Translations under genes and position numbers: made by a program
Notes under the pieces: generated by a model
Database searches by the model: none
What the model was told of the DNA's origin: nothing
The model's input: only the letters and a program-made list of their open reading frames with translations
In this document: piece after piece, positions 15,027 to 24,226 of the stretch
How the letters are laid out: each line of letters opens with the position of its first letter
How positions within the stretch are numbered: position 1 is the stretch's first letter
Assembly (NCBI RefSeq): GCF_002019795.1
Contig: NZ_KV917381.1
Location: forward strand, 9,008-73,007
DNA length: 64,000 nt
Direction: 5' to 3'
Source of the DNA: Bacillus alkalicellulosilyticus
GTDB taxonomy: Bacteria; Bacillota; Bacilli; Bacillales; Bacillaceae_F

Positions 15027-16493
15027 ATGAGTGAAGTAAGAGTGCGTTTTGCTCCTAGTCCTACAGGACATTTACATATCGGTGGTGCCCGTTCGGCTTT
15101 ATTTAATTATTTATTTGCAAGAAATCAAGGTGGAAAGTTTATCTTACGTATTGAAGATACAGACCAAGCGAGAAATGTGGAGAGTGCCGAACAAAAGCTG
15201 ATGGAAAGCTTGAAATGGTTAGGGCTTGAATGGGATGAAAGCGTTGATATTGGCGGAGAATATGGACCTTATCGTTGTATGGAACGTTTAGATATTTATA
15301 AAAAGTATTTACAACAGCTTATTGATGAAGATAAAGCGTACTATTGCTATATGACCGAGGAAGAGTTAGAAGCTGAACGGGAAGAACAAATGGCTCGTGG
15401 CGAAATGCCAATGTACAGTGGCAGAGACCGTAACTTAACAGAAGAGCAACGCAAGGCATACGAAGATCAAGGATTAAAGCCGGTTGTTCGGTTCAAAGTA
15501 CCTGCGGGTCAAAATATTATCATTGATGATGTTGTTCGAGGCAAAGTAACATTCGAGTCTGATGGCGTAGGTGATTTTGTAATCGCTAGAAAAGACGGAA
15601 TCCCAATGTATAACTTTGCCGTGGTCATCGACGATTACTTGATGAAGATGACTCATATTGTTCGTGGAGAAGAGCATTTATCGAATACACCTCGGCAAGC
15701 GTTACTGTATCAAGCATTTGGCTGGGAACTCCCAACATTTGCTCACGCTTCGTTAATTTTAAATCAAGACCGACAAAAAATGAGTAAACGAGATGAGTCG
15801 ATTATACAATTTGTAGAGCAGTATAAAGAGTTAGGCTATTTACCTGAGGCGATCGTGAATTTCCTTGCTCTACTAGGCTGGTCTCCAGTAGGTGAGGACG
15901 AGATGTTCTCAATGGATGAGCTATCAGAACAATTCTCGTTGGAAAGAGTAGCGAAGTCACCAGCAGTATTTGATACAACTAAGCTGGAATGGATGAATAA
16001 CCAGTACATGAAAAAAGTCGATGTAGATAGAGTTGTTGAATTAGCCTTGCCTCATTTAGTGAAAGCGGGTAGACTCCCTGAAGACATGTCTGAAAAACAG
16101 CAAGATTGGGCCAAGCGTTTAATTGCCTTACACCAAGAGAAATTATCATATGGAGCCGAAATTGTAGAGCTAACAGAGTTGTTTTTTACTGCCGATATCG
16201 ATTATAATGAGGAAGCAAAAACTGTATTAGCAGAGCAACAAGTTCCAGAAGTAATAAGCCACTTTTTAGAAGAACTTACTCAGTTAGAAGAATTTTCAGC
16301 TGAAAATATAAAAAAAGCAACAAAAGCAACACAAAAAGCTACTGGACATAAAGGGAAAAATTTATTTATGCCAATTAGAGTAGCCACAACTGGGCAAACT
16401 CACGGACCAGATTTACCTATGGCATTAGAGTTATTAGGTAAGGATGTTATCGTAGCTAGATTGCAAAAAATGCTATCAAATTTAAAAGCGTAG
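15027..16493 (+). CDS. gltX: Glutamyl-tRNA synthetase
   Basis: Charges tRNA-Glu and, in Bacillus, also tRNA-Gln for later amidation by GatCAB. Class I catalytic domain with the HIGH-type motif [11 protein letters not shown] (near residues 8-18) and the KMSKS-type loop KMSKRDES; 488 residues. ATG 15021 and ATG 15027 are both in frame. GGAAGG lies 9 bp before 15027 but only 3 bp before 15021, so 15027 is preferred and matches family N-termini. Upstream 14960-15026 shows no clear terminator. Confidence 0.97.
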   Translation: MSEVRVRFAPSPTGHLHIGGARSALFNYLFARNQGGKFILRIEDTDQARNVESAEQKLMESLKWLGLEWDESVDIGGEYGPYRCMERLDIYKKYLQQLIDEDKAYYCYMTEEELEAEREEQMARGEMPMYSGRDRNLTEEQRKAYEDQGLKPVVRFKVPAGQNIIIDDVVRGKVTFESDGVGDFVIARKDGIPMYNFAVVIDDYLMKMTHIVRGEEHLSNTPRQALLYQAFGWELPTFAHASLILNQDRQKMSKRDESIIQFVEQYKELGYLPEAIVNFLALLGWSPVGEDEMFSMDELSEQFSLERVAKSPAVFDTTKLEWMNNQYMKKVDVDRVVELALPHLVKAGRLPEDMSEKQQDWAKRLIALHQEKLSYGAEIVELTELFFTADIDYNEEAKTVLAEQQVPEVISHFLEELTQLEEFSAENIKKATKATQKATGHKGKNLFMPIRVATTGQTHGPDLPMALELLGKDVIVARLQKMLSNLKA

Positions 16494-16499
16494 AGAAGG

Positions 16500-16717
16500 A
16501 TTAGTAAAAACCGTAGCTTCTTTTTCAGAGAAAACCACCTTGGCTGTGAGTGGTTAAAGAAAGCGGTTTTGAAATTGCACCTTTGAGCCTCTTATTGAAT
16601 GAAGTAGATAAGAGCGGTACATACCGTTATCATGTCGAGTGAAGCAGAAATCTTGCTTAAACAGAGTGGAACCACGTCTATGCGTCTCTGTGCTATTTTT
16701 AGCACAGGGATTTTTTT
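16500..16717 (+). promoter_or_regulatory. T-box riboswitch (cysteine) of the cysE-cysS operon
   Basis: A T-box leader that senses uncharged tRNA-Cys. The T-box motif AGAGTGGAACCACG (16663-16676) precedes a Rho-independent terminator. In Stem I the likely specifier codon is TGC (Cys) at 16576-16578, within GAAATTGCACC. The 5' boundary is approximate; no clear promoter was found, and it may start within the gltX end. When tRNA-Cys is uncharged, the antiterminator forms and cysE-cysS are read. The same arrangement is known between gltX and cysE in B. subtilis. Confidence 0.88.
16685..16717 (+). terminator. T-box regulatory terminator
   Basis: A 10-bp stem (16685-16694 with 16701-16710, one G-U pair, loop ATTTTT) is followed by seven T. 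It is the OFF structure of the cysteine T-box. Confidence 0.9.
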
Positions 16718-16850
16718 GTGTAGTAGCAATAATTTATGGTAGAGGGTAAGGACTCAGATAGAGTAAAGATTTTCGCGCAATGCTGGGCAGCAGTTAATTT
16801 AGAAGAGCTCACGAAAACTAGCACAGCCCATAATAGGTGAGGGGAAGACA

Positions 16851-16868
16851 ATGGGGGAATTCGAATGA
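16851..16868 (+). CDS. possible five-codon minicistron overlapping cysE start
   Basis: ATG GGG GAA TTC GAA TGA lies 5-6 bases after AGGTGAGGGGA (16836-16846). Its stop TGA overlaps the cysE start as ATGA. It could couple ribosomes onto cysE, or be chance. There is no further evidence that it is translated. Confidence 0.3.
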   Translation: MGEFE

Positions 16869-17530
16869 AGAAAGGATTAAAAACACTACTTAATGACATT
16901 GATGTCGTATTCGAACAGGATCCTGCTGCACGCAGTAGACTTGAAGTTATTTTTACCTATTCAGGTGTTCATGCCATCTGGGCCCATCGTTTAGCTCATG
17001 GGCTTTGGAAAAGGAAAATCTATTTTTTAGCACGGTTTATTTCTCAGGTGAGCCGATTTATTACCGGTATTGAAATTCATCCAGGTGCTAAAATAGGAGA
17101 ACGTTTATTTATTGATCACGGTATGGGTGTCGTAATCGGTGAAACTTGTGAAATTGGTGATAACGTAACAATTTATCAAGGTGTAACACTTGGAGGAACG
17201 GGTAAGGAAAAAGGGAAAAGGCATCCAACGATAGAGGATAACGTCTTAATTGCTTCGGGTGCGAAAGTACTCGGTTCATTTACGATAGGAAATGGGTCAA
17301 GAATTGGTGCAGGATCTGTTGTGCTAAAAGAAGTTCCACCAAATTCTACGGTGGTAGGAATTCCAGGGCGGGTCGTCTTACAAGACGGAATTCGAGTAGA
17401 AGGTGATTTAGACCATCATAAATTACCTGACCCCATTTCCGATAAGTTTAAAGAATTAGAAGAAGAAATCAAAAAACTAAAACAAGAGCTTGATAAAGTT
17501 GGAGTAAACAGAAAAAACGAAAGTGAATAG
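16865..17530 (+). CDS. cysE: Serine O-acetyltransferase
   Basis: Acetylates serine with acetyl-CoA, the first committed step to cysteine. The 221 residues have an N-terminal helical domain and a left-handed beta-helix of hexapeptide repeats (about 65-180) with the catalytic [10 protein letters not shown] region and [16 protein letters not shown] near 113-128. The C-terminus is a charged, lysine- and glutamate-rich helix. ATG 16865 is preceded by TGGGGGAATTC. It lies behind the cysteine T-box and just before cysS, so cysteine supply and tRNA-Cys charging are controlled together. Confidence 0.97.
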   Translation: MKKGLKTLLNDIDVVFEQDPAARSRLEVIFTYSGVHAIWAHRLAHGLWKRKIYFLARFISQVSRFITGIEIHPGAKIGERLFIDHGMGVVIGETCEIGDNVTIYQGVTLGGTGKEKGKRHPTIEDNVLIASGAKVLGSFTIGNGSRIGAGSVVLKEVPPNSTVVGIPGRVVLQDGIRVEGDLDHHKLPDPISDKFKELEEEIKKLKQELDKVGVNRKNESE

Positions 17531-17566
17531 ACTAAGGGAAAGTACGTGGAAAGTGAGGAAAAGATG

Positions 17567-18967
17567 ATGTCAATTCAAATGTATAATACATTAACTAGAA
17601 CGAAAGAACCGTTTATCCCATTAGAAAAAGGGAAAGTAAAAATGTATGTATGTGGGCCAACCGTTTACAACTATATTCATATTGGAAATGCTAGACCGGC
17701 GATTGTATTTGATGTAGTCCGTCGCTATTTCGAATACCGGGGATATGATGTGACGTATATTTCGAATTTCACTGATGTGGATGATAAATTGATAAAGGCA
17801 GCAGCAGAGACAGGAGAAGATGTTCTGACGTTAGCAAACCGCTTTATTGATGCTTATCATGAGGATACATGTGCCTTAGGAGTAAAAAAAGCAGATGCTC
17901 ATCCACGGGTAACTGAAACAATACAGGAGATTATTGAGTTTATCGAGCGTTTAATCGACAAAGGATTCGCGTATGAAGTGGGTGGCGATGTTTATTATCG
18001 CACAAGAGCTTTTAAAGGTTATGGAAAGCTGTCAACGCAGTCAATTGAAGAGCTCCAATCAGGAGCAAGAATTGAAGTAGGGCAGAAAAAAGATGACCCA
18101 CTTGATTTTGCTTTATGGAAAAATGCAAAAGATGGCGAAATCTCCTGGGACAGTCCTTGGGGAAGCGGTCGACCAGGCTGGCATATAGAATGTTCGGCCA
18201 TGGTAAAAAAATATTTAGGGGATACCATTGATATTCACGCAGGAGGTCAAGACTTAGCCTTTCCTCATCATGAAAATGAGATTGCTCAATCAGAGGCTCT
18301 AACGGGGAAAAAGATGGCGAATTATTGGCTTCATAACGGCTATATTAAAATTGATAATGAGAAAATGTCGAAATCGCTTGGAAACTTTGTGTTAGTTCAT
18401 GACATCATTAAACAACATGACCCTGATGTTGTTAGGTTCTTCATGTTAACGGCTCATTATCGTAGCCCGATCAATTTTAGTGAAGAACTTTTAGAAAGTG
18501 CAAAACAAGGGTTAGACCGTCTACGAACAACTGTGGCAAATGTAGCACACCGATTACAAGAAAGTGCAGATTTGGCAATCAATGAAAATGAATGGCTTGA
18601 TAAAATTAAGCATTTAAAAGACCGTTTTATTTCAGAAATGGATGATGATTTCAATACGGCAAATGCAATTTCAGTAATGTTTGATAGTGCAAAAGAAGCC
18701 AATGTATACTTGAGAGAAGCACAAACAAATAAAAAGGTGTTATCATCCTTTATTGATATGTTAACTGAATTTAGTGACATTCTAGGATTTTCAGTTGTAA
18801 CTGAAAATGAGTTATTAGATGAAGAAGTCGATGCTTTAATTGAGCAACGAAATCAAGCAAGAAAAGATAGAGATTTTCAACTGGCTGACAAGATTCGTGA
18901 TGACTTAAAAGAAAAAGGAATTATACTTGAGGATACTCCTCAAGGGGTTCGTTGGAAGAGGGCCTAA
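17567..18967 (+). CDS. cysS: Cysteinyl-tRNA synthetase
   Basis: Charges tRNA-Cys. The 466 residues equal the B. subtilis enzyme when started at ATG 17567 ([11 protein letters not shown]). Earlier in-frame starts exist at GTG 17546 and ATG 17564, but GAGG at 17555-17558 fits 17567 best. Zinc and substrate residues include [16 protein letters not shown] (HIGH motif) near the N-terminus and [18 protein letters not shown]; the KMSKS loop is [10 protein letters not shown]. It shares the T-box leader with cysE. The mrnC start lies 2 bp after its stop. Confidence 0.97.
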   Translation: MSIQMYNTLTRTKEPFIPLEKGKVKMYVCGPTVYNYIHIGNARPAIVFDVVRRYFEYRGYDVTYISNFTDVDDKLIKAAAETGEDVLTLANRFIDAYHEDTCALGVKKADAHPRVTETIQEIIEFIERLIDKGFAYEVGGDVYYRTRAFKGYGKLSTQSIEELQSGARIEVGQKKDDPLDFALWKNAKDGEISWDSPWGSGRPGWHIECSAMVKKYLGDTIDIHAGGQDLAFPHHENEIAQSEALTGKKMANYWLHNGYIKIDNEKMSKSLGNFVLVHDIIKQHDPDVVRFFMLTAHYRSPINFSEELLESAKQGLDRLRTTVANVAHRLQESADLAINENEWLDKIKHLKDRFISEMDDDFNTANAISVMFDSAKEANVYLREAQTNKKVLSSFIDMLTEFSDILGFSVVTENELLDEEVDALIEQRNQARKDRDFQLADKIRDDLKEKGIILEDTPQGVRWKRA

Positions 18968-18969
18968 CG

Positions 18970-19404
18970 ATGGATAAGTTAGAACCTTTACAAGTCGATG
19001 CAGCGCAATTGAATGCTTTAGCGCTTGCGTATATGGGAGATGCTGTACTAGATATGTTTGTAAGGTATCACCTAATTGCGAATGGGAAAGTTAGGCCTCA
19101 GCGTTTACACGCAGAGGCTACTTCCTATGTATCCGCAAAGGCACAAGCAAAAGTAATCATGATTTTACTAGAGACTAACTTTTTATCTGAAAAAGAAGTA
19201 TCGATTGTTATGAGGGGAAGAAATGCCAAATCAAATACGGTTCCCAAGAATACAGACCGAAGTACGTACAGTTACAGCACGGCATTTGAAGCTCTCCTAG
19301 GCTTTTTATATTTACAAAATGAATATGAACGCCTAAATGAGATAATAACTGAAATGTTTAATCTAATCGAAAAAAAACAAGAAGGAGGTGACATACATGG
19401 GTAG
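18970..19404 (+). CDS. mrnC: Mini-ribonuclease III
   Basis: RNase III-like enzyme without a dsRNA-binding domain; it matures the 5' and 3' ends of 23S rRNA in Bacillus. The 144 residues contain the catalytic ALAYMGDAVLDMFVR segment, the conserved RGRNAKSNTVPKN block and STAFEALLGFLYL. ATG 18970 follows GAAGAGGG inside the cysS end. A TTG at 18952 is in frame but lacks a ribosome site. It overlaps rlmB by 8 bp. Confidence 0.95.
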   Translation: MDKLEPLQVDAAQLNALALAYMGDAVLDMFVRYHLIANGKVRPQRLHAEATSYVSAKAQAKVIMILLETNFLSEKEVSIVMRGRNAKSNTVPKNTDRSTYSYSTAFEALLGFLYLQNEYERLNEIITEMFNLIEKKQEGGDIHG

Positions 19405-20146
19405 TGAATTTATTTTAGGAAAAAATCCTATTATTGAAGCTTTGCGAGCTGAACACCCGATTAATAAAATATGGATTGGCGAGGGTTCGCAAAAAGGACA
19501 AATGTCGAAAGTTTTAGAACTTGCTAAAGAACAAGGCGTTCTTGTGCAGCATGTACCTAAAAAAAAGCTCGATCAGTTGGTTAATTCGACAAATCACCAA
19601 GGAGTAGTGGCTTCTGTTGCGGCATATGAATATGCGGAAATGGAAGATTTGTTTGAGTTAGCTCGAAAAAGAGGAGTAGAACCGTTCTTTTTAATCTTAG
19701 ATGAGTTAGAAGATCCACATAACTTAGGTTCAATTTTGCGGACTGCTGATGCAGTGGGAGCACACGGTGTTATTATTCCAAAAAGACGTGCTGTTGGCTT
19801 GACCCAAGTAGTGGCAAAAGCTTCTACAGGAGCGATTGAATATGTACCAGTTGTCAGAGTAACTAACATCGCAAGGACGATGGATGAACTTAAGAAACAA
19901 GGCATTTGGTTTGCGGGAACAGACGCTTCAGCAAAACAGGATTATAGACAAGCTTCATTTGATTTACCACTTGGTTTAGTAATCGGTAGTGAAGGAAAAG
20001 GCATTAGTAGATTAATTAAAGAGAAATGCGATTTTCTTGTAAAAATCCCGATGGTTGGACAAGTAACTTCCCTTAATGCGTCAGTTGCTGCTAGTTTGTT
20101 GATGTATGAAGTGTATCGCAAACGAAACCCGTTAGGAAGCGATTAA
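19397..20146 (+). CDS. rlmB: RlmB, 23S rRNA ribose methyltransferase
   Basis: SPOUT-class methyltransferase that 2'-O-methylates a guanosine in 23S rRNA. The 249 residues equal B. subtilis YacO. An N-terminal L30e-like RNA-binding domain (about 1-80) precedes the knotted catalytic domain with DELEDPHNLGSILRTADA, GLVIGSEGKGISRL and VTSLNASVAAS. ATG 19397 is 8 bp after AAGGAGG; an in-frame GTG at 19388 lies inside the ribosome site. Overlaps mrnC and is followed 1 bp later by rae1. Confidence 0.96.
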   Translation: MGSEFILGKNPIIEALRAEHPINKIWIGEGSQKGQMSKVLELAKEQGVLVQHVPKKKLDQLVNSTNHQGVVASVAAYEYAEMEDLFELARKRGVEPFFLILDELEDPHNLGSILRTADAVGAHGVIIPKRRAVGLTQVVAKASTGAIEYVPVVRVTNIARTMDELKKQGIWFAGTDASAKQDYRQASFDLPLGLVIGSEGKGISRLIKEKCDFLVKIPMVGQVTSLNASVAASLLMYEVYRKRNPLGSD

Positions 20147-20147
20147 A

Positions 20148-20660
20148 ATGAATGTAGTATTGTTAGTCGATGGCTATAACATTATTGGTGCCTGGCCAGA
20201 ACTAAGAGAAGCAAAAGAACGGAATTTAGAGCTAGCAAGGGATTTATTATTAGAAAAAATGGCTGAATATCAAGCGTTTACTGGAAGTAAAGTAATTGTC
20301 ATTTTTGATGCTCACATGGTAGAAGGAATTGGGAAAAAGTATCAAAATTACAGAGTTGATGTCATTTATACGAAAGAAAATGAAACAGCAGATGAAAGAA
20401 TTGAAAAATTGGTTATCGAATTAAAACGAGTCGATACGCAAATATATGTAGCGACCTCAGATTTTGTCGAACAATCAGTAACTTTTGGGAGAGGAGCCCT
20501 TCGAAAGTCTGCCCGTGAATTACGAATTGAATTGGAAATTGCAGAAAAAGGCATTAAGAATAGTGTCGAAAAGACTCAAAAAAAACAACCTTCGACAAAA
20601 ATCCCTCTTACAAAAGAAATGGCAGAACTTTTTGAAAAATGGCGTCGAGGCGACAGATGA
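20148..20660 (+). CDS. rae1: Rae1 (YacP), ribosome-associated endoribonuclease
   Basis: PIN-like NYN-domain endoribonuclease that cuts mRNA in the ribosomal A site in B. subtilis. The 170 residues begin VVLLVDGYNIIG (acidic D8), with conserved IVIFDAH and TKENETADERIEKLV and the late YVATSDFVEQS segment. It starts 1 bp after rlmB, the last gene of the cysE operon before the sigH promoter. The basic C-terminal end (KKQPSTKIPLTKEM) is typical. Confidence 0.94.
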   Translation: MNVVLLVDGYNIIGAWPELREAKERNLELARDLLLEKMAEYQAFTGSKVIVIFDAHMVEGIGKKYQNYRVDVIYTKENETADERIEKLVIELKRVDTQIYVATSDFVEQSVTFGRGALRKSARELRIELEIAEKGIKNSVEKTQKKQPSTKIPLTKEMAELFEKWRRGDR

Positions 20661-20664
20661 CTAG

Positions 20665-20694
20665 TTGACGCTTTTTAAAAACGTGCTATATAAT
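20665..20694 (+). promoter_or_regulatory. sigma-A promoter of sigH
   Basis: TTGACG (20665-20670), an 18-bp spacer and a perfect TATAAT (20689-20694); a TGC-TATATA overlap also gives an extended -10 reading at 16 bp. It starts 4 bp after the rae1 stop, so sigH has its own promoter. Confidence 0.85.
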
Positions 20695-20745
20695 ATTGCT
20701 ATATTTCTATTTTTATACAAAAAAGCAAGGTCGGAGGGATTTTAC

Positions 20746-21396
20746 GTGAGCATGGACCTTAAGGAGACGATTCAAGTAAACATTGGACAAGAAGAAGACG
20801 AAGGTTTGGTTGAGAGAGTTAGAGAAGGCGATAGCACTGCACTTGAATATTTAATCAATAAATACAAGAACTTTGTAAGAGCAAAAGCTAGATCATATTT
20901 CTTAATTGGTGCAGACCACGAGGATATTGTTCAAGAAGGAATGATTGGACTCTATAAAGCGATCCGTGATTTTAAAGGGGACAAGCTATCTTCTTTTAAA
21001 GCATTTGCGGAGCTATGTATTACTAGACAAATCATTACTGCAATTAAGACGGCAACAAGACAAAAGCATATTCCTTTGAACTCGTATGTATCTCTTGATA
21101 AGCCTTTGTATGATGAAGAATCCGACCGTACACTCCTTGATGTGATATGCGGTTCACGTGTCACGGACCCAGAAGAATTGATTATTAATCAAGAAGAATT
21201 TGATGATATTGAATTAAAAATGGGTGAAATCTTGAGCGATTTAGAAAGAAAAGTATTAATGCTTTACTTAGATGGTCAATCCTACCAAGAGATTTCAGCT
21301 GAATTAAATAGACATGTAAAATCAATAGATAATGCCCTTCAGCGCGTAAAGAGAAAACTTGAACGTTATGTGGAGTTAAAAGGTGTTAGTCTATAA
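20746..21396 (+). CDS. sigH: Sigma-H, early stationary-phase and sporulation sigma factor
   Basis: Directs RNA polymerase to post-exponential genes including spo0A and competence or sporulation genes. The 216 residues carry region 2 (NFVRAKARSYFLIGADHEDIVQEGMIGLYKAIRDF) and region 4 (DLERKVLMLYLDGQSYQEISAELNRHVKSIDNALQRVKRKLE). GTG 20746 has TCGGAGGGA 6-7 bp upstream. The frame opens further upstream, but that part overlaps the promoter and is not used. N-terminal 20 residues are divergent, as usual. Followed by a strong terminator. Confidence 0.97.
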   Translation: MSMDLKETIQVNIGQEEDEGLVERVREGDSTALEYLINKYKNFVRAKARSYFLIGADHEDIVQEGMIGLYKAIRDFKGDKLSSFKAFAELCITRQIITAIKTATRQKHIPLNSYVSLDKPLYDEESDRTLLDVICGSRVTDPEELIINQEEFDDIELKMGEILSDLERKVLMLYLDGQSYQEISAELNRHVKSIDNALQRVKRKLERYVELKGVSL

Positions 21397-21416
21397 ATTC
21401 GATTAAGACGTTAAAG

Positions 21417-21461
21417 AAAGCAATAGGAGCTCTGGGCATGAAGAGTTCCTATTGCTTTTTT
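21417..21461 (+). terminator. terminator after sigH
   Basis: A 17-bp stem (AAAGCAATAGGAGCTCT 21417-21433 with 21442-21458, one G-T wobble) is followed by T residues. Confidence 0.93.
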
Positions 21462-21563
21462 GGGGAAGTAGGTTAGGTACTGTTTTTTATAATGTTTATA
21501 TTAAAAAAGATTCGTCTACAATAGGGAGTAGCGTATTGATTTCCTTGTAGTATGAAAGCGTTA

Positions 21564-21592
21564 TTGACACTAAAAATTCAGTATGATAGAGT
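21564..21592 (+). promoter_or_regulatory. promoter of rpmGB-secE-nusG
   Basis: A perfect TTGACA (21564-21569), 17 bp, then TAGAGT (21587-21592), 4 of 6 to consensus. It lies 44 bp before rpmGB. Confidence 0.6.
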
Positions 21593-21635
21593 AAAACAGT
21601 ATGTAACTTTTATTTTCCAATTGTGGAGGTGTACA

Positions 21636-21785
21636 ATGCGGAAGAAGGTTGTATTGGCGTGCACAATATGTCAGTCAAGAAATTATTCAACTGAAAAGAA
21701 TAAAGAGAATCTTGGAAACCGCATTGAAATGAAGAAGTATTGCAAATCTTGTAACTTACACACACTTCATCAAGAAACGAAATAA
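21636..21785 (+). CDS. rpmGB: Ribosomal protein L33 (zinc-ribbon form)
   Basis: A 49-residue protein of the large subunit near the E site. Two CxxC pairs (C9/C12 and C36/C39) form a zinc ribbon. ATG 21636 follows GTGGAGGTG; the frame is open further upstream, but that part covers the promoter. Its place before secE-nusG is conserved in Bacillus. A hairpin (CGGTTC 21795-21800 with GAACCG 21811-21816) lies between it and secE. Confidence 0.95.
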   Translation: MRKKVVLACTICQSRNYSTEKNKENLGNRIEMKKYCKSCNLHTLHQETK

Positions 21786-21866
21786 TTGGACAAGCGGTTC
21801 TTTTTTGCTTGAACCGATTTAATTTATAAAAGTAAAAATAGCAGTTGGAGTACGGAGGTGTCGTAA

Positions 21867-22061
21867 ATGGCTAACGGGGAAAGAAGTTTAGGGAAGTTTT
21901 TACGTGGCGTTGGAGCGGAGTTGAAACGTGTTTCTTGGCCAACTCGAAAGGAATTAACTAGATACACACTGGTTGTTATTGGAACGGTAATCTTTATTTC
22001 AGTTTTCTTTTGGATTGTTGACACTGGAATCTCTGGTCTTATACGGCTAATTTTAGGTTAA
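21867..22061 (+). CDS. secE: SecE, preprotein translocase subunit
   Basis: Single-spanning subunit that clamps SecY. The 64 residues have the short amphipathic segment KRVSWPTRKELTRYT (about 20-34) and one membrane helix (about 35-60), the minimal Gram-positive SecE form. ATG 21867 follows CGGAGGTG. Located between rpmGB and nusG. Confidence 0.97.
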   Translation: MANGERSLGKFLRGVGAELKRVSWPTRKELTRYTLVVIGTVIFISVFFWIVDTGISGLIRLILG

Positions 22062-22114
22062 AAATAAGGTAATTATCCATAGAGGAGGGAAGGACAAATA
22101 TAGTCCTACACAGT

Positions 22115-22648
22115 ATGGAGAAAAATTGGTATGTGGTTCATACTTATTCCGGTTATGAGAATAAGGTAAAGACAAATCTCGAAAAACGGGTAGAAACAAT
22201 GGAAATGACAGATAAGATTTTCCGTGTGCTTGTGCCTGTTGAAGATGAGACAGAAGTAAAAAACGGTAAATCAAAAACAGTTAGTCGAAAAGTGTTTCCG
22301 GGGTATGTCCTTGTAGAGATGGTCATGACTGACGATTCTTGGTATGTCGTTCGTAATACACCAGGTGTAACTGGATTCGTAGGTTCAGCAGGAGCAGGTT
22401 CAAAACCAACGGCACTACTGCCAGAGGAAGTAGAAAATATCCTGAAACAAATGGGAGTCGAAGAGCCTAAGGCTGAAATTGATTTTGAATTAAAAGAATC
22501 TGTTAAAGTCAAAGAAGGTCCTTTTGCTAACTTTATTGGAACAATCGAAGAAATTGCAGTGGAAAAGCAAAAATTAAAAGTTCACGTCAATATGTTTGGT
22601 CGTGAAACTCCTGTTGAACTTGAGTTTACTCAAGTGGAGAAAATTTAA
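22115..22648 (+). CDS. nusG: NusG, transcription elongation and termination factor
   Basis: Binds RNA polymerase and affects pausing and termination. The 177 residues have the NGN domain ([14 protein letters not shown] at 4-17, FPGYVLVEM near 64-72) and a C-terminal KOW domain ([18 protein letters not shown]). ATG 22115 is the only sensible start, but the ribosome site GAGGAGGGA (22082-22090) is 24 bases upstream. A 5-bp hairpin (AGGAC 22091-22095 with GTCCT 22103-22107) lies between, which if folded brings it to about 7 bases. Confidence 0.97.
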   Translation: MEKNWYVVHTYSGYENKVKTNLEKRVETMEMTDKIFRVLVPVEDETEVKNGKSKTVSRKVFPGYVLVEMVMTDDSWYVVRNTPGVTGFVGSAGAGSKPTALLPEEVENILKQMGVEEPKAEIDFELKESVKVKEGPFANFIGTIEEIAVEKQKLKVHVNMFGRETPVELEFTQVEKI

Positions 22649-22676
22649 CAAACTCTATAGCTTTTATAAAAAGAAC

Positions 22677-22705
22677 TTGCTATCTTGTTATGAAAGTGAT
22701 AGAAT
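22677..22705 (+). promoter_or_regulatory. sigma-A promoter of rplK-rplA
   Basis: TTGCTA (22677-22682), 17-bp spacer, TAGAAT (22700-22705), placed between nusG and rplK. Confidence 0.75.
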
Positions 22706-22782
22706 TTTCATGTTCTATTGTTTGAATTGAGTGGGAGGGTATAAACCCGGTTACCACATCACGGACTAAGGAGGTGTGTCAC

Positions 22783-23208
22783 GTGGCTAAAAAGGTTATT
22801 AAAATGGTTAAATTACAAATTCCAGCAGGGAAAGCTAACCCGGCTCCACCAGTAGGACCAGCATTAGGTCAAGCAGGTGTAAATATTATGGGATTCTGTA
22901 AAGAATTCAACGCTCGTACTTCAGACCAAGCGGGTTTAATTATTCCGGTTGAAATTACGGTATTTGAAGACCGTTCGTTTACATTCATCACAAAAACTCC
23001 ACCTGCTGCTGTATTACTTAAAAAAGCAGCTGGAATTGAGTCTGGTTCTGGTGAACCTAACGTTAAAAAAGTAGCAACTGTTAAGCGTGATAAAGTGCGC
23101 GAGATTGCTGAGACTAAAATGCCTGATCTAAACGCTGCAAGCGTTGAATCAGCGATGCGTATGGTTGAAGGTACTGCAAGAAGCATGGGTATTGTGATTG
23201 AAGACTAA
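22783..23208 (+). CDS. rplK: Ribosomal protein L11
   Basis: Binds the GTPase-associated centre of 23S rRNA and is needed for factor binding and for the stringent response via RelA. The 141 residues carry the proline-rich N-terminal domain ([24 protein letters not shown]) targeted by thiostrepton. GTG 22783 follows AAGGAGGTG; another in-frame GTG at 22774 overlaps that ribosome site and is not used. Confidence 0.98.
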   Translation: MAKKVIKMVKLQIPAGKANPAPPVGPALGQAGVNIMGFCKEFNARTSDQAGLIIPVEITVFEDRSFTFITKTPPAAVLLKKAAGIESGSGEPNVKKVATVKRDKVREIAETKMPDLNAASVESAMRMVEGTARSMGIVIED

Positions 23209-23221
23209 GTTTTGTTGACGA

Positions 23222-23258
23222 GGGTTGCGAGTAAGGAGAAGCTCCTTTCCTGCAACCT
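23222..23258 (+). other. imperfect hairpin between rplK and rplA
   Basis: GGTTGC (23223-23228) pairs with GCAACC (23252-23257), and AAGGAG (23233-23238) with CTCCTT (23242-23247), with mismatches between. It is followed by TTATTAG, not a real U tract. It may be a weak attenuator, a processing site or a mimic of the L1 site; the sequence does not decide. Confidence 0.45.
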
Positions 23259-23309
23259 TTATTAGTGGGAGGTATTACCGCTAAAACCACAATTGAGGAG
23301 GAAAAGAAA

Positions 23310-24005
23310 GTGGCTAAACGAGGAAAAAAATATCAAGAAGCTGTAAAGTTGATTGATCGCGAAACAGCATACGCTGCTGAAGAAGCGATTGAATTAGTGA
23401 AAAAAGCATCAACGGCAAAGTTTGATGAAACAGTTGAAGCTGCGTTTCGCCTAGGAGTAGACCCTAAAAAAGCTGACCAACAAATTCGTGGAGCAGTTGT
23501 TCTTCCAAACGGAACAGGGAAAACTCAACGCGTGTTAGTTTTTGCTAAAGGTGAAAAGCTAAAAGAAGCAGAAGCTGCAGGTGCAGACTATGTTGGAGAC
23601 GAAGATTATATTAATAAAATCAGCCAAGGTTGGTTTGAGTTTGATGTAATCGTAGCTACTCCAGATATGATGGGCCAAGTTGGTAAACTTGGACGTGTGC
23701 TTGGACCTAAAGGTTTAATGCCTAACCCTAAAACTGGTACTGTTACATTTGATGTAGCAAAAGCTGTTAACGAAATTAAAGCAGGTAAAGTTGAATACCG
23801 TGTTGATAAAGCTGGTAACATCCACGCTCCAATCGGTAAAGTTTCTTTTGAAACAGCTAAGCTTGTTGAAAACTTAAACGCAGTTGTTGATGCGCTTATG
23901 AAAGCTAAGCCAGCAGCAGCAAAAGGAACATACATGAAAAACGTTTCTGTTACTTCAACTATGGGTCCTGGTGTTAAAGTTAATACAACTGCTTTAGTAA
24001 AGTAA
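23310..24005 (+). CDS. rplA: Ribosomal protein L1
   Basis: Forms the L1 stalk that moves with E-site tRNA and is often an autorepressor of its own mRNA. The 231 residues match the family and include the RNA-binding [12 protein letters not shown] end and [18 protein letters not shown] 23310 follows GAGGAGGAAAAG. The frame is open upstream to about 23265, but that part lies over the intergenic hairpin and lacks a ribosome site. Confidence 0.98.
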   Translation: MAKRGKKYQEAVKLIDRETAYAAEEAIELVKKASTAKFDETVEAAFRLGVDPKKADQQIRGAVVLPNGTGKTQRVLVFAKGEKLKEAEAAGADYVGDEDYINKISQGWFEFDVIVATPDMMGQVGKLGRVLGPKGLMPNPKTGTVTFDVAKAVNEIKAGKVEYRVDKAGNIHAPIGKVSFETAKLVENLNAVVDALMKAKPAAAKGTYMKNVSVTSTMGPGVKVNTTALVK

Positions 24006-24008
24006 TTG

Positions 24009-24037
24009 TTGACATTAGTCGAATAACTAAGTATAAT
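24009..24037 (+). promoter_or_regulatory. consensus sigma-A promoter of rplJ-rplL
   Basis: A perfect TTGACA (24009-24014), 17-bp spacer, perfect TATAAT (24032-24037). It is one of the strongest promoters in the window. Confidence 0.93.
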
Positions 24038-24043
24038 TCTAAA

Positions 24044-24187
24044 AGTGTTCACTTAGAGCGCTAATTATATAAATGACTCATACCGTAGACAGTAGGTGCC
24101 TAACGTGCTTAATTTCCTACCGAGGTTTGGATATCAGACTTTCTGAAATTCTAACAACCTTCGTATGTCTATACGAAGGTTTTCTTT
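24044..24187 (+). promoter_or_regulatory. L10 leader RNA
   Basis: An autoregulatory leader bound by the L10(L12)4 complex. The kink-turn type conserved parts GACAGTAGGTGCC (near 24088-24100) and TTTCCTACCGAGG (near 24113-24125) are present, followed by an intrinsic terminator at 24156-24187. The boundaries are approximate. Excess L10 is expected to favour termination, as established for this leader family. Confidence 0.85.
24156..24187 (+). terminator. attenuator terminator of the L10 leader
   Basis: An 11-bp stem AACCTTCGTAT (24156-24166) with ATACGAAGGTT (24171-24181), loop GTCT, then a short T-rich tail. Confidence 0.85.
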
Positions 24188-24226
24188 GTTTACAGGTGTG
24201 ACACAAGACTTACAGGAGGTGTAACT

